NCBI RefSeq assembly: GCF_902364025.1
Contig: NZ_CABJCG010000008.1
Location: 124,001 to 188,000 of the forward strand
Source of the DNA: Enterocloster lavalensis
Lineage (GTDB): Bacteria; Bacillota; Clostridia; Lachnospirales; Lachnospiraceae
Length of the DNA: 64,000 bases
Direction of reading: 5' to 3'
In this document: positions 26,913-35,804 of the stretch, in pieces
How the letters are laid out: every line of letters begins with the position of its first letter
Position numbering within the stretch: the first letter of the stretch is position 1
The notes under the pieces: generated by a model
What the model saw: only the letters and a program-made list of their open reading frames with translations
What the model was told of the DNA's origin: nothing
The model's database searches: none
Position numbers and translations under genes: made by a program

Positions 26913-27001
26913 ACTGAATGCAATGGGTCGCTGGCGCAGCCTGCGGGCGATTGTTTTCCCTCTCCCCCTTTTTTCTCCCCTTCCCCGACGCCCTCCCCTC
27001 C

Positions 27002-27688
<687 letters not shown>

Positions 27689-27700
27689 CCCGTTCCCTCC

Positions 27701-30175
27701 TCATTCAAACTTGATTTCTTCCACCAGCTTCATACGCCTGCACTTAACGATCGGAACCGCAGAGCCAAGCAGGGTCACCGCGATCCCCATGATTCCGGCC
27801 CTGCAGAATACGGCGGCGTTCAGCTCCGGCGCCATCTGAATTTTCGGACCCGCCACCAGGAAAATCGTGCCGATCTCCAGCCAGGAGACGAACACCGCAA
27901 CTGCCGCTCCGATCAGACCCGAGGAAAATGCCTCCGCCAGCGCCATCACCGCGTGCTGGCGGTTGCTGAGGCCCACGGATTTGTACATGGCGGTCACGCG
28001 CCTCTTCTGCATATAATTGATGAGCAGATTGTTGGTCACCCCCACCCCAGCCACCAGCAGAATAAAATAGATCATGCTGTGCATGGGCCGCAGGAACGCC
28101 TCCACCGTGGACAGCGCGTCGCTGTAAAATTCCTCCACGGTCCGGCTCCAGTTCGGAGTCCCGCCGAACAGATCCCGAATCTGCACCATGACCGCCTCGG
28201 AATCGGCGGCGGTGTAAGCCAGGAACTGGTAAGCATCGGCCCCAAAATCTTCGGCTGCAAAGGATGAAGAAATCACCGCCTCCACATCGGTAGCCCGGGA
28301 TTTAAAGCTTCCGCCCACCCGATACTCCCTCTGCACCGCGCCGTCAAAAAGCGCCACGACATCCCCCACATGAAATCTCGTCCGCTCCATGCAGTCCTCG
28401 CTCAGCAGCACGGTCCGCTCCCGGTCAAAAACAGCTTCCGCCCGCCCCAGCGCTCCCTTCTCCGTCTCGTGAAGCGCGAACATGGACACGTACCGTTCCA
28501 GATTGTCCGTCGCCTCCACGCGGCGGATCATCCGGCCCCCGGCCTGAATCCGGTCCTTATACACATGGAGGGGCAGCACCGTCTCAACGCCGTCCATACA
28601 CCTCACCCGCTCCACAAATTCAGGCTCCATGGTTCCGTCCGCGAACCCTTCCAGCTCCGCGCCCCGAAACACGTCGCTCACATAGGACGTGACAAAATCG
28701 CCCACAACGGAAATGGCGATCACCGCGGAGATACTGATAAAAAGCAGGGTAATATTCTGCTGTATATTCCGGTTCTCCCGCATATTCCGCGCGGCCAGCG
28801 CGGCCTCATTTCCGGGCAGCGCCCCGTACAGGCGTTCCAGCCCCATGGAGAGCAGGTCCGAAAGGGGTGGAATGATCAGAATCGCCCCGGCGATCAGCCC
28901 CAGCAGAGAGCAGCCTCCGGCCAGGTACAGAAGCTTTCCCGAAGCCGCCCGGGGAAGCGCCACGGAAATTCCGAACAGCGCAGCGCCCACTGCCACAACC
29001 AGACGCCGCGAAGGGGGCGCTTCCTCCACCGCGCCCGCCATCACCTCCCGCAGGGGCAGGCGGCTTGCCCGCCGCACCGGAATCCAGGCGGACAGCAGCG
29101 AGACAAGGACCGCCACGGCCAGGGAAACGCCGATTCCCAGTGAAGAAATCACAACCGGTATCTCAATTCCCAGACCCGAAGACGCCCCCATTCCCCGCAG
29201 AATCAATTTTAGCGCGGGCAGCCCAAGGAGAATTCCCGCCGCGCCGCCCAAGCTCCCGTAAAATACACTTTCCAGCAAAAGCATGCAGGTCACGGTCCGC
29301 CGGGTCGCGCCGATGCTGCGGAACGTGCCGATCACCGGCAGCCGGTCCAGGGTGATCACCTTGTAGCTGCTGTAAATAATAAAAACGCTCATGGTCATGG
29401 CAAAAAAGCTGATCAGAAAAAACGGCATGGTCTTCTGCCTGGCGTCCGCGGCAATCTGCGCCTGGTTTACCGTCTCCGACACCCGGTAATCCCCGGGCGG
29501 AAACACCGATTGCAGGTCCCGTTTCAAAACCTCCGTGGAAACGCCCTCTGCCGGTTCGATCAGGATTTTGCCGTACCCCTCCGGCTGTCCCAAAAGCCCG
29601 GCCGCGGTGGACAGAGGCAGCAGCGCGGTCGCGCCCCTGGTATGGCGCAGAAAGACCGTATCGTAGGCCGCGATCCGCGCCACCTGAAACCCCACTGGGT
29701 TCCCATTTATTTCCAATGTAATATCATTTCCCTCCTCAATGCCATACTTTGAAGTAAAACGGTCCGGCAGAATCACCTGATTGCCGGAAAAACCGGTGAT
29801 CTCCCCGCCGTCCGCCAGCCGCGGAGGGTTGATCCGGTTTAACTGCGCCAAATCCGCCCCAATTAAATCGATACTCTCATAATATCCATTTTCGTGATAG
29901 AGCGCCTTTCCCTCCCAGATACCCGCGGCCGCGCCCACGGACGGCAGCTCTGGAATCTCCTCCCGGCTTATGGCGCCGTCCGCCGCGGTCACGGCCACCG
30001 TGGCGCTGCCAGCCAGACCCCGGGCCATTTTCCGCTGGGCGCTCTCATAGGAAACGCCGATGGAAAACGAGACGAACAGGAGGGTGGCGGAGAGCACAAT
30101 GGACAGCAACATCACAGCGGTCCGCGCCTTCCGCTCTCTTACATTGGTCAGACAGTATTTCAGCATCATTTTCAT
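27701..30175 (-). CDS. FtsX-like ABC exporter permease
   Basis: An 824-residue permease with two FtsX domains. There is an N-terminal helix (TAVMLLSIVLSATLLFVSF), a large extracytoplasmic domain, a first block of three helices near residues 260-370, further helices, a second extracytoplasmic domain and a C-terminal three-helix block (SMIYFILLVAGVGVTNNLL onward). The start at 30175 (MKMMLKYCL) has AGGTGA at proper distance; an earlier GTG/ATG is possible. Its ATPase is the next gene. It is encoded downstream of a two-component system but behind a terminator. Confidence 0.86.
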   Translation of the reverse strand: MKMMLKYCLTNVRERKARTAVMLLSIVLSATLLFVSFSIGVSYESAQRKMARGLAGSATVAVTAADGAISREEIPELPSVGAAAGIWEGKALYHENGYYESIDLIGADLAQLNRINPPRLADGGEITGFSGNQVILPDRFTSKYGIEEGNDITLEINGNPVGFQVARIAAYDTVFLRHTRGATALLPLSTAAGLLGQPEGYGKILIEPAEGVSTEVLKRDLQSVFPPGDYRVSETVNQAQIAADARQKTMPFFLISFFAMTMSVFIIYSSYKVITLDRLPVIGTFRSIGATRRTVTCMLLLESVFYGSLGGAAGILLGLPALKLILRGMGASSGLGIEIPVVISSLGIGVSLAVAVLVSLLSAWIPVRRASRLPLREVMAGAVEEAPPSRRLVVAVGAALFGISVALPRAASGKLLYLAGGCSLLGLIAGAILIIPPLSDLLSMGLERLYGALPGNEAALAARNMRENRNIQQNITLLFISISAVIAISVVGDFVTSYVSDVFRGAELEGFADGTMEPEFVERVRCMDGVETVLPLHVYKDRIQAGGRMIRRVEATDNLERYVSMFALHETEKGALGRAEAVFDRERTVLLSEDCMERTRFHVGDVVALFDGAVQREYRVGGSFKSRATDVEAVISSSFAAEDFGADAYQFLAYTAADSEAVMVQIRDLFGGTPNWSRTVEEFYSDALSTVEAFLRPMHSMIYFILLVAGVGVTNNLLINYMQKRRVTAMYKSVGLSNRQHAVMALAEAFSSGLIGAAVAVFVSWLEIGTIFLVAGPKIQMAPELNAAVFCRAGIMGIAVTLLGSAVPIVKCRRMKLVEEIKFE

Positions 30176-30222
30176 AACGTCACCTGCTTCCTTTGGCTTG
30201 TTTCGGCCCGTCCTCACACATC

Positions 30223-30260
30223 AAAAAAGGCCGGCGGTTATCACTGCTTCCATGATAACC
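30223..30260 (-). terminator. Terminator between histidine kinase and exporter genes
   Basis: GGTTATCA (30236-30243) pairs with TGATAACC (30253-30260), extended by GC pairs, and is followed on the minus strand by six U residues (30223-30228). It likely separates constitutive two-component expression from regulated exporter expression. Confidence 0.75.
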
Positions 30261-30300
30261 TGCCAACCTTAATCTCGTTTTCAGACAACCTTAATTAACC

Positions 30301-31713
30301 TTAAGCGTGCGGAAACACGATCCGGAACACGCTGCCCGCGCCGGGGGTGCTTGCGACGGAAATTGTCCCGCCGTGCAGCTCAATCATACCTTGGGCGATG
30401 GCCAGCCCCAAGCCGGTTCCTTCCGGCTTTTGCCCGGTGTTCTCCCCCCGGTAATAGCGGTCAAAGAGGTGTTCGCACGCCTCCGGCTCCATTCCCGCGC
30501 CATTGTCCGCCACCTCGATCCTGAGCTCCCCATCTGAATCCCAGACCCGCAGGGTGACCTCCGTGTCCTCATTTCCGTGTACAAACGCGTTGATCACCAG
30601 ATTTCGGAACGCCCGCTCAAACAGCGTCGGGTCAAACGGGTATCGCACCGACTCTTGTCCTGCCTCAAAGCGGATGGTCCGCTCCTCATAATCCGGGGCG
30701 TTTAAAATGTCGATGGCCAGCTCCCTCAAAAACCGGACCACGTCCCCCTCCACGGCCCGCAGGGGCAGCATCCCATTTTCAAGCTGGTATGTCAGCTTCA
30801 AATCGTCGATCAGACTCTCCATATAGGAGGCATTTTTGAGCACAATCCCCGCATACTGCCGCACCTGGGCTTCATTTTCCCCTCCGTCCTCCAGCAAAAC
30901 CTCCGCGTACCCCATGATCGGGGAGAGCGGCGTTTTTAAATCGTGGGTAATGTTGGCGATCCACTCCTCCCGCATCCGGTCCGTCTGCTCCTTCAGCCGG
31001 TCGCTGGCCCGAATCTGCTCGTCCAGCCCATTGAGACTGCTGTAAAGGTCCCGGAAAACGCCCCGTTTCTGAACGGGAAGGTAACTGCGCGCGGATACGT
31101 CCCCAACGGAAATGATCACCTGCCTCATGGCCCTTGTGGTCAAAATCCCGTAGAGGAGGCCGGAAATGAACACGGCCAGAAACAGGCAGCCCAACACCGG
31201 AAGGATCACCGCCTTCCCGCCCGCAAACCGCTCCCCGTTCAAGTACATCGTGACCTTTGAAATGTTCACCGGAACATACAGAATGTAGAGATACTCCTCC
31301 CCTTCCTCCGTCACCGACCCGATAAACGCCGTGGTCTCTTCGTCCTCCCACCGTCCGTCCCGGCTAAGGCGCAGCAAATCCGCGCGCGAATAGGTCTCCC
31401 GGGCCAGCTCCGGCTTCTGGTAATTGGCGATGTCCGCGCCGGAGGAATCCAATATCTGCAATCCCACGCCGTTGTCCCGCAGCAGCCGGATCCCCTCCCG
31501 GCTCACCCGGACAGCTCCACCGTCAAACATAATCTCCTCCCGGAACTCCCCGGCAAAGGTTTGCGGCCAGTTGCTCCTCGCAAGGGAGCCGTCCGGCCTG
31601 CGGACGGTGATCAGCAGGAACAGCAGCCCGGACGCAGCCAGAATGGCCCCGAGCATTGCCAGAAAGAAGATCAGATAAATGTGGAATACTGTGCGATAAC
31701 CGGATTTTCTCAT
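30301..31713 (-). CDS. Sensor histidine kinase
   Basis: A 470-residue membrane kinase. There is a first helix near residues 12-35, an extracytoplasmic sensor domain of about 125 residues and a second helix (VILPVLGCLFLAVFISGLLYG). The dimerisation/phosphoacceptor box is NITHDLKTPLSPIMGYAE. The ATPase boxes are NLVINAFVHGN, VADNGAGM and GTGLGLAIAQG. The ATG follows the regulator stop directly. With the OmpR-type regulator it likely controls the neighbouring ABC exporter and perhaps the divergent lipoprotein. Confidence 0.92.
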   Translation of the reverse strand: MRKSGYRTVFHIYLIFFLAMLGAILAASGLLFLLITVRRPDGSLARSNWPQTFAGEFREEIMFDGGAVRVSREGIRLLRDNGVGLQILDSSGADIANYQKPELARETYSRADLLRLSRDGRWEDEETTAFIGSVTEEGEEYLYILYVPVNISKVTMYLNGERFAGGKAVILPVLGCLFLAVFISGLLYGILTTRAMRQVIISVGDVSARSYLPVQKRGVFRDLYSSLNGLDEQIRASDRLKEQTDRMREEWIANITHDLKTPLSPIMGYAEVLLEDGGENEAQVRQYAGIVLKNASYMESLIDDLKLTYQLENGMLPLRAVEGDVVRFLRELAIDILNAPDYEERTIRFEAGQESVRYPFDPTLFERAFRNLVINAFVHGNEDTEVTLRVWDSDGELRIEVADNGAGMEPEACEHLFDRYYRGENTGQKPEGTGLGLAIAQGMIELHGGTISVASTPGAGSVFRIVFPHA

Positions 31714-32418
31714 TTAGCCCGTCCTTTTTTTGAGCTTGTAGCCCAAGCCCTTAACTGTAACCAGCTGCCTGGGACTCGAGGGGGAGTCCTCGATCTTTTC
31801 CCGCAGGTGCCGGATATGGACCATAATGGTATTGTCGCAGATGGCGCTGTACGCTCCCCACACCTGCTCATAAAGCCGCTCCTTGCTGATGATTTTATCC
31901 GCATTTTCCACAAGGCAGGCCAGCAGCAGAAATTCCCGCCCCGTAAGGTTCAGTTCCCTGCCGTCCTTATAGGCCCGGCCGCTGTCCCGGTCCACCGAAA
32001 TCGGACCCGCGGTCAAGAGCGTCCCGGCGGCAGCCGGCCCGGCTCCCTGGTACTGCTGGCGGCGGAGCTGGGCCTTCACGCGGAACACCACCTCCCGGGG
32101 GCTGAAGGGTTTTGTGATGTAATCGTCGCCGCCGCAGGAAAGGCCGAGAATCTTATCGATATCGTCGTTTTTTGAGGACAGGAACAAAATCGAGCAATAG
32201 GAAAATTCCCGTATCTGCTTGCAGACCTCCAGCCCGTCCAGATCGGGAAGCATGATGTCCAGCACCACCGCGTCGGGCAAAAATTCCCGGCAGGCCCGGA
32301 TGGCCCCGGCCCCGTCTTGCGCCCTCCTGATCTCCCGAAATCCGTCCCTGCGCAAAACCTCCTCCAGCAAATCCAAAATGTCCTTCTCGTCGTCCACCAG
32401 CAAAATCCTGCCGTCCAT
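31714..32418 (-). CDS. OmpR-family response regulator
   Basis: A 234-residue regulator with receiver domain (ILLVDDEKDIL, phosphorylated Asp in VVLDIMLPDLDG, Lys in DYITKPFS) and a C-terminal winged helix (LTGREFLLLACLVENADKIIS, DNTIMVHIRHLREKIED). The start at 32418 gives the normal N-terminus MDGRILLVDDE with CAGGTGG upstream. Its stop abuts the kinase start. The promoter lies at 32480-32508. Confidence 0.93.
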   Translation of the reverse strand: MDGRILLVDDEKDILDLLEEVLRRDGFREIRRAQDGAGAIRACREFLPDAVVLDIMLPDLDGLEVCKQIREFSYCSILFLSSKNDDIDKILGLSCGGDDYITKPFSPREVVFRVKAQLRRQQYQGAGPAAAGTLLTAGPISVDRDSGRAYKDGRELNLTGREFLLLACLVENADKIISKERLYEQVWGAYSAICDNTIMVHIRHLREKIEDSPSSPRQLVTVKGLGYKLKKRTG

Positions 32419-32479
32419 AACTGCCACCTGCTTTCTGCGGGCCCCGTCAACCTGTTTTGCAGCAGGCCCTTCTACACCT

Positions 32480-32508
32480 ATTATATTGGTTTTGGGCGGA
32501 ACATACAA
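32480..32508 (-). promoter_or_regulatory. Promoter of the two-component operon
   Basis: Minus strand TTGTAT (32503-32508), 17-base spacer, TATAAT (32480-32485), 62 bp before the regulator start. The 240-bp divergent region also has a TATGAT box near 32620 that may serve the lipoprotein gene. Confidence 0.7.
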
Positions 32509-32658
32509 ACAAAAATATGCGCCGTAAACGCGCAGGCAGATGATTTAATGATTCTGTTCAGAAGACTTAAGAAATAAGAAAAAAATGCAGGCGGCGGCTC
32601 TGTTATGATAAAAATAGAACAATGTATGTGTATTCCGTTGGAGAGGGGAGGACTCGCC

Positions 32659-34284
32659 ATGAAGAAACGCTCGATCACTGTTTTAATAATTGCAGGCCTG
32701 CTGTCCGCATTGCTGTCCGGCTGCCAAACAGGCCCCGGCGCGGGTGGTGAGACGCCGGGAAATGCCTCGGGCGCTGGGAGCAGCGCGGTGGGGGAAATGA
32801 ACGGTGCGGATGACGGGGAAAGGCCCGGCGGGGTGGACGCGGACGGAAATGCCGGGGCACCTGGCGGCACAGGCGCGGACGGAAACGCCGGGGTACCTGG
32901 CGGCACAGGCGCGGACGGAAACGCCGGGGTACCCGGCAGCTCGGACGCGGCGCATTCCGCCCTTCCGTTCCAGTTCCTCCGCACCTACGGAATCGTCCAA
33001 TCGGAATATCCGGTCTATGAGCTGGAATCCACGGTTCAGCTGGAATTCCCCCAGAAAGAAAAGACGCTGGCCCTGACGTCCGCCCTCTGCCACAAGCAGG
33101 AGCTGACCGTGAGCGCCATCCTGATCGATCCTTCCGTAGAGGCCCTTCCCCCGGGCAGCGAGCCCCCTGATGCCGGCAAATATATCACGCTCACGGACGG
33201 GCGTCTGCTCAACCCGGAGGAAAAATATCAGAGCGAGCTGTGGTCCTCGGACGAAGGTCTGTTCCTGACAGGTCCGGGGCTCCCGAAGGACGGGATCAAG
33301 CCGGTGGAATCCATGTACGGTGCCGATTCCCAGTATTTTGAGGCATACGGAAGTATGCGTTACTGCATTGAGGCGCGTTTCCAGCTTCCAGCCGCCCCAA
33401 CGGATGAAAAGACTCTGTCCGGGTATGCTCTTCGGGTCCTCGATTTCGAACAGCCCCTGGAATTTTCCCTGAAATCTACTCCTGAGTATGAAACCCTGGA
33501 GGAACTGGCGGCAGCGGAGCACGGCAGCCTGGACACCCATGACGGAATCACCATCATCAGCATGGGAGAGCAGGTAGAGGACGGGATTCTGGTCTCCTGG
33601 TATGTGTACGACGAGACGCCGGACTGTCCCTTCAGCATCCATTACGTGCCGCCGCTTCAGGAAATCGCCATGTCCACCATATCCAGCGGAGGGAACGAAT
33701 ATCCGATCAAGCAGATGAAGGCCAATCCCTACTGGGACAACCCGGGATTTTACAGGCTGTCGGACCTCAAATGGGACTCCCGACGGTTCCGCTGCATGTT
33801 CGACGTTCCTGCGGACCAGCAGAATACCGCGTTTCAGGTCAATATTCCGGGAATCACGTTTTCGGGTCATGAGGAATCCACCCCCGTCACCCTGACGATC
33901 CCGGATGACTATGAGGAGCTGAACGTGGATATTCCCTGGGAAGAAGGTTCTGTGCGCATTATCGGTATCAAAAAACTACAGGGGCCGCAGACCGTGGGGG
34001 CGACGGATGCCGCCGGGGAACTCAAGGTAGTCGACAAACCGGCTGTCTACATCTACGTAAAGGCGGTCCACGAAGACAAGGATCTGATCTTAAGAGGTCT
34101 GCTCTGTGAGAGAAAGCGGTACGGCGGATGGGAACGCGGGCGGTACGACTATGACGGAAACGGCACCTTAACCGGCTTCCGGGTCTTTTACGAGGAGGGC
34201 GACACGGAGGTGACGCTGAAATTCCACTTGGCGAGGTTTTATTGGGAACAGCCTTTTGTGATGGAGATTGTGCCGGAAAAATAA
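32659..34284 (+). CDS. Lipoprotein of unknown function with short collagen-like repeats
   Basis: A 541-residue predicted lipoprotein. The signal peptide ends in LLSGC (Cys22). A low-complexity linker follows, with three 12-residue repeats of the type GGTGADGNAGVP encoded by 36-bp DNA repeats. The remaining ~450 residues are a mixed beta-rich region with no recognised domain. The start is set by GGGGAGGA upstream of ATG 32659. It is divergent from the two-component operon that adjoins an FtsX exporter, so it may be an accessory sensor or target of that system. The function is not known. Confidence 0.82.
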   Translation: MKKRSITVLIIAGLLSALLSGCQTGPGAGGETPGNASGAGSSAVGEMNGADDGERPGGVDADGNAGAPGGTGADGNAGVPGGTGADGNAGVPGSSDAAHSALPFQFLRTYGIVQSEYPVYELESTVQLEFPQKEKTLALTSALCHKQELTVSAILIDPSVEALPPGSEPPDAGKYITLTDGRLLNPEEKYQSELWSSDEGLFLTGPGLPKDGIKPVESMYGADSQYFEAYGSMRYCIEARFQLPAAPTDEKTLSGYALRVLDFEQPLEFSLKSTPEYETLEELAAAEHGSLDTHDGITIISMGEQVEDGILVSWYVYDETPDCPFSIHYVPPLQEIAMSTISSGGNEYPIKQMKANPYWDNPGFYRLSDLKWDSRRFRCMFDVPADQQNTAFQVNIPGITFSGHEESTPVTLTIPDDYEELNVDIPWEEGSVRIIGIKKLQGPQTVGATDAAGELKVVDKPAVYIYVKAVHEDKDLILRGLLCERKRYGGWERGRYDYDGNGTLTGFRVFYEEGDTEVTLKFHLARFYWEQPFVMEIVPEK

Positions 34285-34318
34285 TGAACCGATATCACAG
34301 GGATAAACACCCGTATAA

Positions 34319-34349
34319 AAGAGGGGACGGCTGACAACCGTCCCCTCTT
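34319..34349. terminator. Terminator after the lipoprotein gene
   Basis: AAGAGGGGACGG and CCGTCCCCTCTT form a perfect 12-bp stem around CTGACAA. The following tract is TCCTG, so termination strength on the plus strand is uncertain. On the minus strand it is preceded by the lower-flanking AAAA, giving UUUU, and could end the MmgE/PrpD transcript. Confidence 0.7.
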
Positions 34350-34450
34350 CCTGTCATCCAGCAGGGAACGCCGCGGAAAGTCGTGGCCTCCCCGTTCCCT
34401 GCGCTAACGCCCTACTGTCTTGGCAACCGCTCGCTCCCTGGACCTGTGCC

Positions 34451-35797
34451 CTACAGCCTTGGCAGCCGCCCCGCCTTCGGCAGTTCCATCACGCTGCGCA
34501 TCACCTCCCGCTCCCGTCCCGGGCGCGCTATCCCGATGAAATTCTCCGCCTTGGCGGCCATCTGCTCCGGTGAGAGTGGATTCATGACGCTGCCCGAGGC
34601 GTCCCTGACTTCGGTCCGCAAGGTTCTGCCGTCCGCCGTCTCCACTTCCATGGCACACCCCCAATGCTTCGGATATTCCCCGGTAAATTTCTCATCCTCC
34701 TGCACTCTCACTTTGTGCAGCAGCTCCTGGATATCCGCCCGCAGCACCCGCTCCGGCGCAAATTCATCCATGGTCACCTTTCCCTCCAGAAACGCCGCCG
34801 CCACCGCGTAAGGGGTGGAAAATTTCGCGTCCAGCGGAGTCCGCGGATTCCGGCATCCCTCGCTGACCGCGCACTGGCGATAGCCAACCTGATAGGTTTT
34901 AATGAAAATACTCTCGATTTTCTCCGGCTCCACCCGGTCCCGCAGCGCCAGGGCACAGTCCACGGCGCAGTGGGCGCTTCGGCAGCAAGGGTAGGGCTTG
35001 ACGTCCATGTTCAGGATTTCCCATGTCTCCCCCAACCCGGCCGAAACCCGGCTCAGATCGTGACAGTCCGACATGGCCGCCAGCAGTCCGCCATCCCCTG
35101 CCTCCAAAATGTGTTCCGGCCCGGTCATACCCGCCCCGGCCAGAAAGGCCGCGTCCAGCCCGCAGGCCGCCGCGTGGGCCGTGTGGAGCACCTTGCAGCT
35201 GGCCCCGTCCCCCAGAAACGCCCACAGGCCCGCGCTCTGTGTTCCGGCCATCCCAAGTGCGGATACGGTCTCATCCACAGTCAGGCCCAGGAGCTTTGCC
35301 GCTGCCGCCGCGCTGCCGAATACACCGCAGGTCGCCGTGGCGTGCCAGCCCTTTTTCCGGTGGGAGGCCACGCCCAGAGCCATGCCAATCCGCGCCGTAA
35401 CCTCATACCCGCAGATCGCCGCAAGCAAAAATTCCCGGCCCGTACTGCCCAGATATTCCCCACAGGCCCAGGCCGCCGGAATGATGCTGGCGCTGCCGTG
35501 GGTCTTGGAGGCGGTATGCACGTCGTCCAGCTCCAGGGTGTGGGCCAGCATGGCGTTCACCCTGGCCGCCTCCGCCATGGGCAGCAGCTGGTCCATGCCC
35601 CAGACGCTGCACGGCCCGGTCCCGGACCTCTGCCGGTAGGAATCCAGGGCGGTCCGCGCCAGACCGTCATTCACCGCCCCCATAGACACGCTCACCAGAT
35701 CCAGAACCCGCAGCACCGCGGTCTGCCTCACAGATTCCGGCAGCTCCTCCCAGGTCAGGTCATGGACAAACCGCGCTAACTCTCTCAACTCAGCCAT
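34451..35797 (-). CDS. MmgE/PrpD-family protein
   Basis: A 448-residue all-alpha/lid-type MmgE/PrpD protein of normal length. Recognisable segments are LELDDVHTASKTHGSASIIPAA, GYEVTARIGMALG, KGWHATATCGVFG and VKPYPCCRSAHCAVDCAL. Members include 2-methylcitrate dehydratase and cis-aconitate decarboxylase. It is last in a minus-strand operon with an aconitase-like hydratase and a PrpF-type isomerase, so it probably dehydrates or decarboxylates a tricarboxylate. The exact activity is not decided. Confidence 0.9.
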   Translation of the reverse strand: MAELRELARFVHDLTWEELPESVRQTAVLRVLDLVSVSMGAVNDGLARTALDSYRQRSGTGPCSVWGMDQLLPMAEAARVNAMLAHTLELDDVHTASKTHGSASIIPAAWACGEYLGSTGREFLLAAICGYEVTARIGMALGVASHRKKGWHATATCGVFGSAAAAAKLLGLTVDETVSALGMAGTQSAGLWAFLGDGASCKVLHTAHAAACGLDAAFLAGAGMTGPEHILEAGDGGLLAAMSDCHDLSRVSAGLGETWEILNMDVKPYPCCRSAHCAVDCALALRDRVEPEKIESIFIKTYQVGYRQCAVSEGCRNPRTPLDAKFSTPYAVAAAFLEGKVTMDEFAPERVLRADIQELLHKVRVQEDEKFTGEYPKHWGCAMEVETADGRTLRTEVRDASGSVMNPLSPEQMAAKAENFIGIARPGREREVMRSVMELPKAGRLPRL

Positions 35798-35804
35798 AAT
35801 CGTT

